This document shows, piece by piece, positions 33,497-41,666 of a stretch of DNA of 64,000 nucleotides. How positions within the stretch are numbered: position 1 is the stretch's first letter; each line of letters opens with the position of its first letter. This DNA comes from Sphingomonas jatrophae (GTDB taxonomy: Bacteria; Pseudomonadota; Alphaproteobacteria; Sphingomonadales; Sphingomonadaceae), in contig NZ_FOZG01000001.1 in the NCBI RefSeq assembly GCF_900113315.1, forward strand, positions 1,898,230 to 1,962,229, given 5' to 3'. Both the position numbers and the translations under genes were made by a program. A model generated the notes under the pieces. It saw nothing but the letters and a program-made list of their open reading frames with translations, made no database searches and was not told the DNA's origin.

Positions 33497-34348
33497 TTAG
33501 TCGAGCAGGTGGCGCGCCTGCTCGGCGAGCTGCGGCGGCCGTTGCGTCTGGAGGAACTCGATCCGCGTATCGAGCGACTGGCGCGTCATCTCCGGCTGTG
33601 AATCCGCCCAGAACCTGCCCTCGGCCATCTTGCGGACGAATTCGGCGACGCCCTGGTCGAGATCCATGCCGTAGGCGGCCATCATCTCGCGCATCGCGGT
33701 CCGGTGGCGCTCCGACTTGCTCGGCTCATGGTTGGAGTCGGCCGCGTCGAAGATGCTCGTCTTCAGCATGCCCGGCAGGATGGACGAGACGTGGATCGGT
33801 GCGCCGGTACGCTCCAGCTCCAGATAGAGGCATTCGGTGAAGGACTGCACCGCATGCTTGCTCATGATGTAGGCGGTCTGCTCCGGCATCACGCCGAACG
33901 AACCGATCGAGCCGAGATTGCCGATCCACGCTTCCTCGCCCGCCTTCAGCATATAGGGGATGAAGGCGCGGCAGCCGTGGACGATGCCGTGGATGTTGAT
34001 GTTCAGCGTGGCATCCCAGCGCGCGGCCGATATCTCCCACGTATTGCCGATCGTCTCGATGCCGGCATTGTTGATCAGCACGCGGCAGCCGCCATGCCGG
34101 TCGAACACGTGCGCGGCGAGGCGATCCAGCTCCTCCGCACGGGAGACGTCGACCACCATCGCCTCGGCCTTGCCGCCCTTGGCGCCGATCTCGCCCGCGA
34201 CCGTCTCCGCTCGCTCGGCCGACACGTCCGTCACAATCACCGTCATGCCGAGCGCGGCGAAGCGGCGTGCGAAGCCCATGCCGATCCCCGCGCCCGCGCC
34301 GGTGACGACCGCCACGCCGCCGCCGAATTTTTCCTGCTCGATCGACAT
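33497..34348 (-). CDS. SDR family oxidoreductase
   Basis: 283 residues from the ATG at 34348 (GGGGG site upstream; a TTG one codon earlier is less likely). Cofactor motif TGAGAGIGMGFA, NNAGIE, serine in NLGSIGS and the active site YIMSK. The C-terminus extends by about 40 residues beyond a classical SDR (FWADSQPEMTRQSLDTRIEF), a tail seen in some sphingomonad SDRs. It lies between an unrecognised gene and the zinc dehydrogenase in a minus-strand unit. Substrate not evident. Confidence 0.72.
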   Translation of the reverse strand: MSIEQEKFGGGVAVVTGAGAGIGMGFARRFAALGMTVIVTDVSAERAETVAGEIGAKGGKAEAMVVDVSRAEELDRLAAHVFDRHGGCRVLINNAGIETIGNTWEISAARWDATLNINIHGIVHGCRAFIPYMLKAGEEAWIGNLGSIGSFGVMPEQTAYIMSKHAVQSFTECLYLELERTGAPIHVSSILPGMLKTSIFDAADSNHEPSKSERHRTAMREMMAAYGMDLDQGVAEFVRKMAEGRFWADSQPEMTRQSLDTRIEFLQTQRPPQLAEQARHLLD

Positions 34349-34373
34349 CAATCCCCCTGCTGCTTAGGGCCGA

Positions 34374-35060
34374 TCAGGCCCATTCGACGATCGACAGGAC
34401 GTGGCTCTGCCGATCGGGAAACACGTAGTCGAATTCGAGAAAGGTCGATTCCCCCAGCGTCCCGCTCGCCAGGATGTCCGTCTCGACGAAGGCCTGCACG
34501 CCGTTGCGGCCATAAGCGAAGCGATCGACCTTGCCGTAGATGGGCGAGGCATTCAGCCGCGCCTCGATCTCCGGATCGCTCTTCAGCGCGCGGTTATAGG
34601 TGATCTTCAGCCGGCCCTTCAGCTCGGGATCGCTGCGGTTCGCCTCCTCCAGCGCGAGGAAGCGCTCCTCCAGCTCCTCCAGGCTCTCCAGCAGCGTGCC
34701 GATATGGAAGCTGTATTCGGGATCGCGGGCGAGATGGCCGCGCATCTCGCCAACCGCGGGATGCTCGTCCGCGGTGCCGATCTTCAGCGCATCGCGGACG
34801 GCGGCGACGAGCTTGCGCTGCGCCTCGGGCACGACCGAGAGATAGATGATCCCGTCGCCGCGGCCCTGATGGCGCGGATCGACGACGAAGCGGTAGAAGT
34901 GCGCGCCATCGGGCAGCGTCAGATCCTGCGTCTCGACGAAACCCAGCATCGTCAGCAGCCGCGCGGCGAGCGGGCCCTGCTCGGGCGTCTGATAATGCAG
35001 CGCGACATGGCCGAGCGAGCGGGCGGCCGCGCTTTGCGTATCCTGGAGTGCAGTTGCCAT
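34374..35060 (-). CDS. Unrecognised protein, glyoxalase-like N-terminus
   Basis: 228 residues from the ATG at 35060, which has a strong GGAGGGG site. I do not recognise the family. The start (GHVALHYQTPEQGPLAARLL, then MLGFVETQ) resembles the first beta-alpha unit of vicinal-oxygen-chelate (glyoxalase) proteins. The middle is a Glu/Leu-rich amphipathic helix (LLESLEELEERFLALEEANR) that could be a coiled coil. The C-terminus (FVETDILASGTLGESTFLEF) is beta-rich. No signal peptide or membrane helix. It heads the SDR-MDR minus unit, so it is probably cytosolic and metabolic. Confidence 0.5.
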   Translation of the reverse strand: MATALQDTQSAAARSLGHVALHYQTPEQGPLAARLLTMLGFVETQDLTLPDGAHFYRFVVDPRHQGRGDGIIYLSVVPEAQRKLVAAVRDALKIGTADEHPAVGEMRGHLARDPEYSFHIGTLLESLEELEERFLALEEANRSDPELKGRLKITYNRALKSDPEIEARLNASPIYGKVDRFAYGRNGVQAFVETDILASGTLGESTFLEFDYVFPDRQSHVLSIVEWA

Positions 35061-35186
35061 GCATTCCCCTCCATTATCGGCCGCATCAGCCACAATCTGC
35101 GTCGTGCCGGTTACGTCACTCTTACGCCGCGCGCGGGGCTTCCGCAACGGCGCGCGCGTCCGATCCCGGAAGCGCGGAACCGGCCT

Positions 35187-35975
35187 TCAAAGCAGCGAGA
35201 CGGGCACGCCGGGCAGGTTCTCGTGATAATAGCCCGCCGCCCAGCCGCCATCGACCGCCAGCTCCGCCGCCGAGATGTAGGAGGCGTCGTCCGAGCAGAG
35301 GAACAGGCTGGCAGCCGCAATCTCCTCCGGCTCGCCGATGCGCTGGAGCGGCACGCGGCGGTGGCCGTAATCCAGCTGAGCCTGCGTCTGATCCCCGGTC
35401 GGGTTGACCATCGGCGTGTTGACGCCGCCCGGATGCACCGAATTGACGCGCACGCCGTGCGGCCCCAGCTCCAGCGCCGCCGTCTTGGTCATGCCGCGCA
35501 CCGCCCACTTGCTGGCGGAATAGAGGCCGAGCGCATTGGCACCGCGGAAGCCGTCGATCGAGGCGATGTTGACGATCGAACCGCGCCGTGCCGCCCGCAT
35601 CGCGCCGCCGACATGCTTGATCCCGAGGAACACGCCCTTGGTGTTGATGCCGAACACGCGGTCGAACTCGGCCTCCTCCGCATGGACCAGCTCGCCGAAG
35701 CTCAGCACGCCGGCATTGGCGACGAGCGCGTCGATGCGCCCGTGCGCGGCGAGCATGTCGGCGACGAGCGCCTGCCAGCCCGCCTCGTCCGTCACGTTGA
35801 GACGATGGAAGCGCGCGGCCTCGCCCAGCTCGGCGGCGAGGGCATTGCCCTCCGCCTCCAGCATGTCGGCGATCACCACGATCGCGCCCTCGCGCACGAA
35901 CAGCCGCGCGGTGGCGGCGCCCATGCCGCGCGCGCCGCCGGTGATGATCGCTACCTTGCCTGCCAGCCGTGCCAT
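35187..35975 (-). CDS. SDR family oxidoreductase (hydroxysteroid dehydrogenase-like)
   Basis: 262 residues from the ATG at 35975 (GAGGA upstream). Classical SDR: TGGARGMGAATARLF, VIADMLEAEG with an acidic residue implying NAD, VANAGVLSFG, IASIDGFRG and the active site YSASK, then HPGGVNTPM. The sequence style is that of 3alpha/20beta-hydroxysteroid and related dehydrogenases, though many SDRs share it. A steroid alcohol is a plausible substrate in this cluster. It is divergent from the SDR/LLM pair at 36101. Confidence 0.72.
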   Translation of the reverse strand: MARLAGKVAIITGGARGMGAATARLFVREGAIVVIADMLEAEGNALAAELGEAARFHRLNVTDEAGWQALVADMLAAHGRIDALVANAGVLSFGELVHAEEAEFDRVFGINTKGVFLGIKHVGGAMRAARRGSIVNIASIDGFRGANALGLYSASKWAVRGMTKTAALELGPHGVRVNSVHPGGVNTPMVNPTGDQTQAQLDYGHRRVPLQRIGEPEEIAAASLFLCSDDASYISAAELAVDGGWAAGYYHENLPGVPVSLL

Positions 35976-36100
35976 CGCATCCTCGCTCCCGTTTGCCGCG
36001 GCGTAGCGGCGGTCCATCTTCCGGGCAAGCGGAGCGGCGCGTATTCGGCTTGACGACATGCTGCGCGACCGGGCACCAACCCCGCCCAAGGAGCGCGCAT

Positions 36101-36919
36101 ATGCGCAACGCGGGGGAGAGGCACGTGACGGAACAGACGGGCTGGGGATCATGCCGGCGGCTGGTCGGCAAGGTGGCGGTCGTGGCGGGGGCGAGCACCG
36201 GCATCGGCCGCGCGACCGCGCTTCGTCTCGCCAGCGAAGGCGCGCAGGTGATCGCCGGATCGCCCGCGGGCGAAAAGGCGCAGATCGACAGCCTGATCGG
36301 CGAGATCATCGCGCAGGGCGGGACGGCGCAGGGCGCCTCGTTCGACGCGACGGACGATGCCTCGCTCGCCGCCCTGGTCGATCTGGCGGTCGGCACCTAT
36401 GGCGGCATCGACGTGTTCCACGCCAATTTCGCCGATCTGCGCGTGATCTTCGAGGATAGCGACGCCGCCACCGTCACCGACGACGTGCTCGATCGCACGC
36501 TGGAGGTCAATCTGAAGGGCATGGTCCGCGCGACGCGCCACGCCATCCCCAAGCTGCTGGAGCGCGGCGGCGGGGCGATGATCTACACCTCTTCCTCCGC
36601 CTCGATCGTGGGCGAGCCGGTGCGCCCCTGCTACGCCATCGCCAAGGCGGGGGTGAATGCGCTCGTCCGCCACGTCGCCTCGCGCTGGGGGCGCGAGGGG
36701 GTCCGCGCCAACGCGGTGATGCCGGGCCTCGTCGTGACGCCGGAGAAGCGCGAGACGATGCCGAGCGACCTGCAGCAGCAGGTGCTCGCCTCCGGCCGCT
36801 CGACGCGCCTCGGCGAGGTGGAGGACATCGCCGCGATGGTGGCGATGCTCGCGTCCAGGGACGGCGAGTGGATCAATGGCCAGTCCATCGCGGTTGACGG
36901 CGGATCGACGGTCAGCTGA
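36101..36919 (+). CDS. SDR family oxidoreductase
   Basis: 272 residues from the ATG at 36101, with AAGGAG (36088-36093) at ideal spacing; a GTG at 36125 after GGGGGAGAG would give 264. Cofactor motif AGASTGIGRATALRLA, serines in IYTSSSASIVG and the active site YAIAK. The NNAG segment is altered to HANFADL. The C-terminal GQSIAVDGGSTVS is standard. It precedes the luciferase-like monooxygenase by 44 bases on the same strand, so the two probably form an operon. Confidence 0.7.
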   Translation: MRNAGERHVTEQTGWGSCRRLVGKVAVVAGASTGIGRATALRLASEGAQVIAGSPAGEKAQIDSLIGEIIAQGGTAQGASFDATDDASLAALVDLAVGTYGGIDVFHANFADLRVIFEDSDAATVTDDVLDRTLEVNLKGMVRATRHAIPKLLERGGGAMIYTSSSASIVGEPVRPCYAIAKAGVNALVRHVASRWGREGVRANAVMPGLVVTPEKRETMPSDLQQQVLASGRSTRLGEVEDIAAMVAMLASRDGEWINGQSIAVDGGSTVS

Positions 36920-36963
36920 GCAGGCTGGCGCGTCAGGAAGAACAAGCGAGCGGGAGACAAGGG

Positions 36964-37842
36964 ATGCGGTTCCACTGCGGCGAGAGCATGACCGCGATCG
37001 ACACTTACGTGCCGCTGGCGCAGGCGATCGAGAAAATGGGCTATGCCGGCTTCGTCGTGCCCGACAGCCTGATCTACCCGCAGGCATCCGATCAGGAATA
37101 TCTCTACACCAAGGATGGCGGGCGCGAATTTCTCGAGAACAAGCCGTTCATCGAAAGCTTCATCCTCGCCACGATGATCCTGACCGCGACGACGAAGCTG
37201 GAGGTGACGAGCAACGTCATCAAGCTGCCGGTGCGCCAGCCGCTTTATTCGGCGAAGCTCGCCACCTCCGTTGCCGCGATGAGCGGCAATCGCTTCAACT
37301 TCGGCGTGGGCCTGAGCGTGTGGCCGGAGGATTATGTCGCGATGGGCGTCGATTTCGCCAAGCGCGGCAAGCGGCTGGACGAATGTATCGAGATCGTCCG
37401 CGGCCTCTCCAAGGGCGGCTATTTCGAATATCATGGCGAATTCTACGATCTGCCCGCGGCGAAGCTGAACCCGGTGCCGACCGCGCCATTGCCCATCCTG
37501 ATCGGCGGCCATGCCGATCTCGCGCTGAAGCGCGCGGCGCATAATGACGGCTTCATGTATGCCGGCGGCGGCGCGGGCCAGCTGGCGCCGCTGCTCGAGA
37601 AGATCGCCGCCTTCCGGGCGGAGGCGGGCACCACCGACCGGCCGTTCCGCATCTTCGCCACCGAGATCAGCGGCGAGGGCGGCATCACCATCGATACGGT
37701 GCGGCGGATGGAGGATCTGGGCGTCACCGACATGCCGGTGATCTTCCGCAACGTCTATGCGGTGGAGGAGGATCGCCAGCCGCTGCAGGACAAGATTGAC
37801 GCGCACGCCCGCTTCGCCGACGAGGTGATCGCCAAGGTGTGA
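36964..37842 (+). CDS. Luciferase-like monooxygenase/F420-dependent-type oxidoreductase
   Basis: A 292-residue LLM-class TIM barrel: MRFHCGESMT start, IEKMGYAGFVVPDSL, SNVIKLPVRQPLYSAKLAT, RFNFGVGLSVWPEDY, FYDLPAAKLNPVP and LPILIGGHADLALKRAA. The family uses reduced FMN or F420 to oxygenate or reduce substrates. In an alphaproteobacterium without clear F420 genes here, FMNH2 is likelier. A GGGAGACAAGG site precedes it. In a steroid cluster it could perform a Baeyer-Villiger-type or reductive ring step, but nothing in the sequence fixes this. Confidence 0.7.
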   Translation: MRFHCGESMTAIDTYVPLAQAIEKMGYAGFVVPDSLIYPQASDQEYLYTKDGGREFLENKPFIESFILATMILTATTKLEVTSNVIKLPVRQPLYSAKLATSVAAMSGNRFNFGVGLSVWPEDYVAMGVDFAKRGKRLDECIEIVRGLSKGGYFEYHGEFYDLPAAKLNPVPTAPLPILIGGHADLALKRAAHNDGFMYAGGGAGQLAPLLEKIAAFRAEAGTTDRPFRIFATEISGEGGITIDTVRRMEDLGVTDMPVIFRNVYAVEEDRQPLQDKIDAHARFADEVIAKV

Positions 37843-37850
37843 GCGCCGGG

Positions 37851-37876
37851 GCTGCGGGCGTCGGCGGGCCCGCGGC
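37851..37876. terminator. Hairpin between convergent genes
   Basis: GCTGCGGGC (37851-37859) pairs with GCCCGCGGC (37868-37876) through a 9-bp stem with one G-T pair and an 8-base loop. It lies between the luciferase-like gene and the end of the long minus-strand C/D-ring operon, so it likely terminates both. Confidence 0.5.
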
Positions 37877-38938
37877 TCAGTGCCGGTATGCGCCCAGGAA
37901 ATCGAGCATCGCGCGGTTGAACACGTCCGGGCATTCCTGCTGCACGAAGTGGCCGGCGCCCGCGACCTCGATCAGCCGCTTGAGCCCGGGCACCCGCTTC
38001 ACCATGCGCGCGCGCCAATCGGGGAAGAAGCCGAAGGACGGATCGAGCGCGCCGTGGATGAACAATGTGGGCGTGTGCACGTCCGCATCCGCCCACTCGG
38101 CACCGATCCGCCAATTGTCGTCCGCCGCGCGGTAGGAGGCGAGGCCGCCGATCAGCACGCGTGCGGGATCGGGGTGCGCGAAATCGGCGACATAGCGGTC
38201 GAACTCCGCCTCGCTCAGCCAGGCCCACGGCAGCGGCGGGGCAGGGGGCAGCGCCTGGAGATAGCCCGCCTGCTCGTCGGTCGTGCCGGTCCAGCTCCAC
38301 AGATCGCCGGCCGCGCTCAGCGCGTGATAGTCGCGGCGGAGGAATTCGGCGAGTTGCGGCGCCAGCTCCGCCTCGGCCGGGCCGACCGCCTGGAAATAAT
38401 GCAGGTGGACGAAATGCTGCGCCGCCATCGCAGCGAACCGCTCGCTCGGCAGGTCGTCGGGCGAGGCGCAATCGGGCGCGACCGGATCGCCCGGGCTCTT
38501 GCGCGGCGCACCGCCCAGCATCGCGCGGCCGCACAGGTCGTAATCGTAGGGGATGGTGGTGATCAGCGCGCGCACCCGCTCGGGCGAACGCACCGCGAGG
38601 TTCCAGGCATGCTGCGCGCCGAAATCCTGCCCGATGACGAGGGCGCTGGCGGCGCCATAATGGTCGATCACGCCGAGCAGCTGCGCGCGCGCCGCCTCCG
38701 ACGTGTAGAGCGCCTGATCGAGCGGCCGGTCGCTCCGGCCATAGCCGAGGCAGTCCACCGCGACGGCGCGGTATCCGGCCGCGGCGAGCGGGCCGAGCTG
38801 GTGCCGCCACGCATAAGAGGAGCCGGGGAAGCCGTGGATCAGCAGCACCAGCGGCGCATCGACCCGGTCCATGCCCGCGGTCAGCGCGTGCAGCGTGACG
38901 CCTGCGGTGTCGATCCAGACGTGCCCCGCATCCGCCAT
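37877..38938 (-). CDS. Epoxide hydrolase-like alpha/beta hydrolase
   Basis: 353 residues. The oxyanion segment is HGFPGS (35-40). The nucleophile is D105 in IGQDFGAQ, an Asp rather than Ser, which points to epoxide hydrolase or dehalogenase chemistry. The acid lies in FIHGALDPSFGF and the catalytic His in GAGHFVQQE. The gene ends the long minus operon and follows fadD3 by two bases. It could hydrolyse an epoxide or a vinylogous ester of a ring C/D intermediate. No known counterpart in the HIP pathway comes to mind, so this may be an extra local step. Confidence 0.72.
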   Translation of the reverse strand: MADAGHVWIDTAGVTLHALTAGMDRVDAPLVLLIHGFPGSSYAWRHQLGPLAAAGYRAVAVDCLGYGRSDRPLDQALYTSEAARAQLLGVIDHYGAASALVIGQDFGAQHAWNLAVRSPERVRALITTIPYDYDLCGRAMLGGAPRKSPGDPVAPDCASPDDLPSERFAAMAAQHFVHLHYFQAVGPAEAELAPQLAEFLRRDYHALSAAGDLWSWTGTTDEQAGYLQALPPAPPLPWAWLSEAEFDRYVADFAHPDPARVLIGGLASYRAADDNWRIGAEWADADVHTPTLFIHGALDPSFGFFPDWRARMVKRVPGLKRLIEVAGAGHFVQQECPDVFNRAMLDFLGAYRH

Positions 38939-38940
38939 GC

Positions 38941-40485
38941 CTACCGCTCCCGAAGCGCCGTCCGCAGCACCTTGCCGCCCGCATTGCGCGGCAGCTCGTC
39001 GACGAACTCGATGCTGCGCGGCGCCTTGTAATTGGCCATGTTCTCACGGCTCCAGGCGATGATCCCGGCGGCGTCCGCATGCGTGCCGGGGCGCAGCACG
39101 ACGAACGCCTTGCCGACCTCGCCCATCCGCTCGTCCGGCACGCCGATGACGGCGGCCAGCTCGATCGCCGGATGCGCGGCGAGCAGCTTCTCGATCTCGG
39201 CCGGGTAGCAGTTGAACCCGCCGGAGATGAACATGTCCTTCTTGCGGTCGGTGATGCGGAGATAGCCGTCCGCGTCGATCGAGCCGACGTCGCCGGTGTG
39301 CAGCCAGCCGTCGGCGTCGATCGCCTCGCCGGTGGCCTCCGGATTCTCGAAATAGCCGATCATCCGCCCGCGCCCGCGGACCAGGATCTCGCCCGTCTCG
39401 CCGGCGGCGACCGGCCGGCCCGCCCCGTCGACGCAGGTCATCTCGACGCCCGGCAGCGCATAGCCGCAGGTGTTGGCGACCGTCTCGGGCGAGTCCGTCT
39501 TGCCCGTCATCGCGATGGCGCCGAACTCGGTCATGCCATAGCCGTTGACGACATTCTCCATGCCAAGCTCACGCCGCATCCGCTCGACCAACACGGGCGG
39601 GACGGGGGCGGCGCCGGTGACGGCGACGCGCATGGAGGAGAAATCGCGCTTCTCGCCCGCCAGCCCCTGCAGCAGCGACTGGTAGATGGTCGGCGGGCCT
39701 GGGATGAAGCTGACGCGCTCCGTCTCGATCAGGCGCGCCATCTCGTTCACGTCGAACACCGCCATCGGCAGCATGGTGACGCCGAGCGCGAGGCAGGCGA
39801 CCCAGCCGGCCTTGTAGCCGAAGGTGTGGAAGAAGGGGTTGGCGATCAGGTAACGATCGCTCTCCTGCAGATCGACGCGCTCCGCCCAGGCGCGGAACAG
39901 CGGCACGACATTGCCGTGGCTGTGCAGCACGCCCTTGGGGCTGCCGGTCGTGCCGCTGGTGAACATGATGTCGCTCAGATCGTCGGGCGCGACGGCGGCT
40001 TCGGCCGCGTCCACCGCGGGATCGTCCGCGCCCTTGCCGGAGGCGATGAAGGCGGCCCAGCCGTCCGCGCCCTCGCCGTCGATCCGGACGATGCCGGCGA
40101 GATCGGGCAGGTCCTCCCCCGCGATCATCGTCGGATAGTCGAACCCCATGAACCGCTCGGTGCAGACGAGCAGCTTGGCATAGGAGCGGCGCAGGATGTC
40201 GCCCGCCTCCATCCCCTTCATGCGCGTGTTGAGCGGCGTGATCGCCGCGCCCGCAATGTGCGCGCCAAGGCCCGCCAGAATCCACTCGCGCCGGTTGGGC
40301 GCCCAGATGGCGACCACGTCGCCCTTGCCGATGCCGCGGGCAAGATAGGCCGAGGCGACAGCACGCGCATCGCGATACAGCTCGGCGAATGTCCAGCTCT
40401 CGCCGCCCTCGATCAGCGCGACCTTGTCGGGCAGGCGCGCGGCGGTGGCGCGGGCGGCGCCGGGGATGGTGTCGACGGTGGTCAT
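38941..40485 (-). CDS. fadD3: FadD3-like acyl-CoA synthetase (HIP-CoA ligase)
   Basis: A 514-residue ligase with P-loop-like signature FTSGTTGSPKGV (about 174-185), YGMTEFGAI, GWLHTGDVGSIDADGYLRI and the C-terminal catalytic lysine block LPRNAGGKVLRTALRER. In actinobacteria FadD3 activates HIP, the bicyclic propanoate left after A/B-ring degradation, and starts C/D-ring catabolism. It overlaps fadE30 by ATGA, the same neighbour as in mycobacteria. The ligase family is certain; the HIP assignment comes from the gene neighbourhood. Confidence 0.8.
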   Translation of the reverse strand: MTTVDTIPGAARATAARLPDKVALIEGGESWTFAELYRDARAVASAYLARGIGKGDVVAIWAPNRREWILAGLGAHIAGAAITPLNTRMKGMEAGDILRRSYAKLLVCTERFMGFDYPTMIAGEDLPDLAGIVRIDGEGADGWAAFIASGKGADDPAVDAAEAAVAPDDLSDIMFTSGTTGSPKGVLHSHGNVVPLFRAWAERVDLQESDRYLIANPFFHTFGYKAGWVACLALGVTMLPMAVFDVNEMARLIETERVSFIPGPPTIYQSLLQGLAGEKRDFSSMRVAVTGAAPVPPVLVERMRRELGMENVVNGYGMTEFGAIAMTGKTDSPETVANTCGYALPGVEMTCVDGAGRPVAAGETGEILVRGRGRMIGYFENPEATGEAIDADGWLHTGDVGSIDADGYLRITDRKKDMFISGGFNCYPAEIEKLLAAHPAIELAAVIGVPDERMGEVGKAFVVLRPGTHADAAGIIAWSRENMANYKAPRSIEFVDELPRNAGGKVLRTALRER

Positions 40486-41663
40486 GCGCCGCGCGGCTCA
40501 CGCGGCAGGCCGAGCGCACGTTCGGCGATCAGGTTGCGCTGGATCTGGTCGGTGCCGGCGTAGATCGTGTCCGACCGGCTCATCAGATACATGGTCGGCA
40601 GCGGCGGCATCCGCTCCTCGTTGGCGCCGATCTCGCCCGCTTGGCCCAGCACGTCCATCGCCAGCTCGCCCAACGCCTTGTGCCACTGCGACCAATAGAG
40701 CTTGTAGGTATAGGCCGCGCCCGACAGGGTGCCGCCCGCCGCCGCCTCGTCCTCCGCCAGCATGCGCAGGGCGTTGTAGCGCATGATCTTCAGGCCGGCA
40801 TGCGCCTTGGCGATCTTCTGGCGGGTGATCGGATCCTGCGCCATGCCGTTGGCCTTGGCCGCCTCGACGATCTCGTCCAGCTCGTTCCTGAAGTGCATCT
40901 GCTGGGCGAGCGTGGAGACGCCGCGCTCGAAGCCGAGCAGCGCCATCGCCACCTTCCAGCCATCACCCTCCGCGCCGACGCGGTCCTCCGCTCTGGCGAC
41001 GGCATTGTCGAAGAACACTTCGGCAAATTCCGCCTCGCCCGTCATCTGGCGGATCGGGCGGGGATCGACGCCGGGCTGGTCCATCTCGACGAGCAGGAAG
41101 GACAGGCCCTTGGGGCCGACGCTGCCGGGCGTGGTGCGCGCGACGACGAAGCACCAGTCGGCGATCATGCCCATCGACGTCCAGATCTTCTGACCGTCGA
41201 TCAGGTAGCGGTCCCCCTCGAGCCGTGCCTTCGTCTTGACGTTGGCGAGGTCCGATCCCGCGCCCGGCTCCGAATAGCCCTGGCACCAGATCGCCTCTCC
41301 ACCCGCGATCGCCGGCAGGAAGCGCGCCTTCTGTTCCTCGGTGCCGAGCGCCAGCAGCGTCGGGCCGATCAGCTCGACGCCGAGGTGGCCGACGCGGGGC
41401 GGCCCCTTGGCGCGGGCATATTCCTCCGCGAAGATCACCTGCTCGGCGATCGACGCACCGCGGCCGCCCCACTGCTCGGGCCAGCCGACGACGCTCCACC
41501 GGGCGGCGCCCATCGCCTGCTCCCAGGCGCGGCGTTCCTCGACATTGTCGACCTGGTTGGTCTGCCCGCGAACGCCCCGGAACGGGCCGGAGAGCTGCGT
41601 CTCCAGCCAGTCGGCGGCTTCCTCGCGGAACGCCTTCAGTTCCGGGGCGAAAGCGAGCTGCAT
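40482..41663 (-). CDS. fadE30: FadE30-like acyl-CoA dehydrogenase
   Basis: A 393-residue acyl-CoA dehydrogenase with close correspondence to mycobacterial FadE30 in the blocks WPEQWGGRG, WCQGYSEPGAGSDLANV, GQKIWTS, EVFFDNAVARAEDRVG and GDGWKVAMALLGFERGVST, and a C-terminal YAGTDQIQRNLIAERALGLP. FadE30 oxidises the propionyl-CoA chain of HIP-CoA-type intermediates. It is flanked by fadD3 and a thiolase on the same strand, so one beta-oxidation round is encoded together with the MaoC hydratase and SDRs just upstream. Confidence 0.82.
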   Translation of the reverse strand: MQLAFAPELKAFREEAADWLETQLSGPFRGVRGQTNQVDNVEERRAWEQAMGAARWSVVGWPEQWGGRGASIAEQVIFAEEYARAKGPPRVGHLGVELIGPTLLALGTEEQKARFLPAIAGGEAIWCQGYSEPGAGSDLANVKTKARLEGDRYLIDGQKIWTSMGMIADWCFVVARTTPGSVGPKGLSFLLVEMDQPGVDPRPIRQMTGEAEFAEVFFDNAVARAEDRVGAEGDGWKVAMALLGFERGVSTLAQQMHFRNELDEIVEAAKANGMAQDPITRQKIAKAHAGLKIMRYNALRMLAEDEAAAGGTLSGAAYTYKLYWSQWHKALGELAMDVLGQAGEIGANEERMPPLPTMYLMSRSDTIYAGTDQIQRNLIAERALGLPREPRGA

Positions 41664-41666
41664 GAT

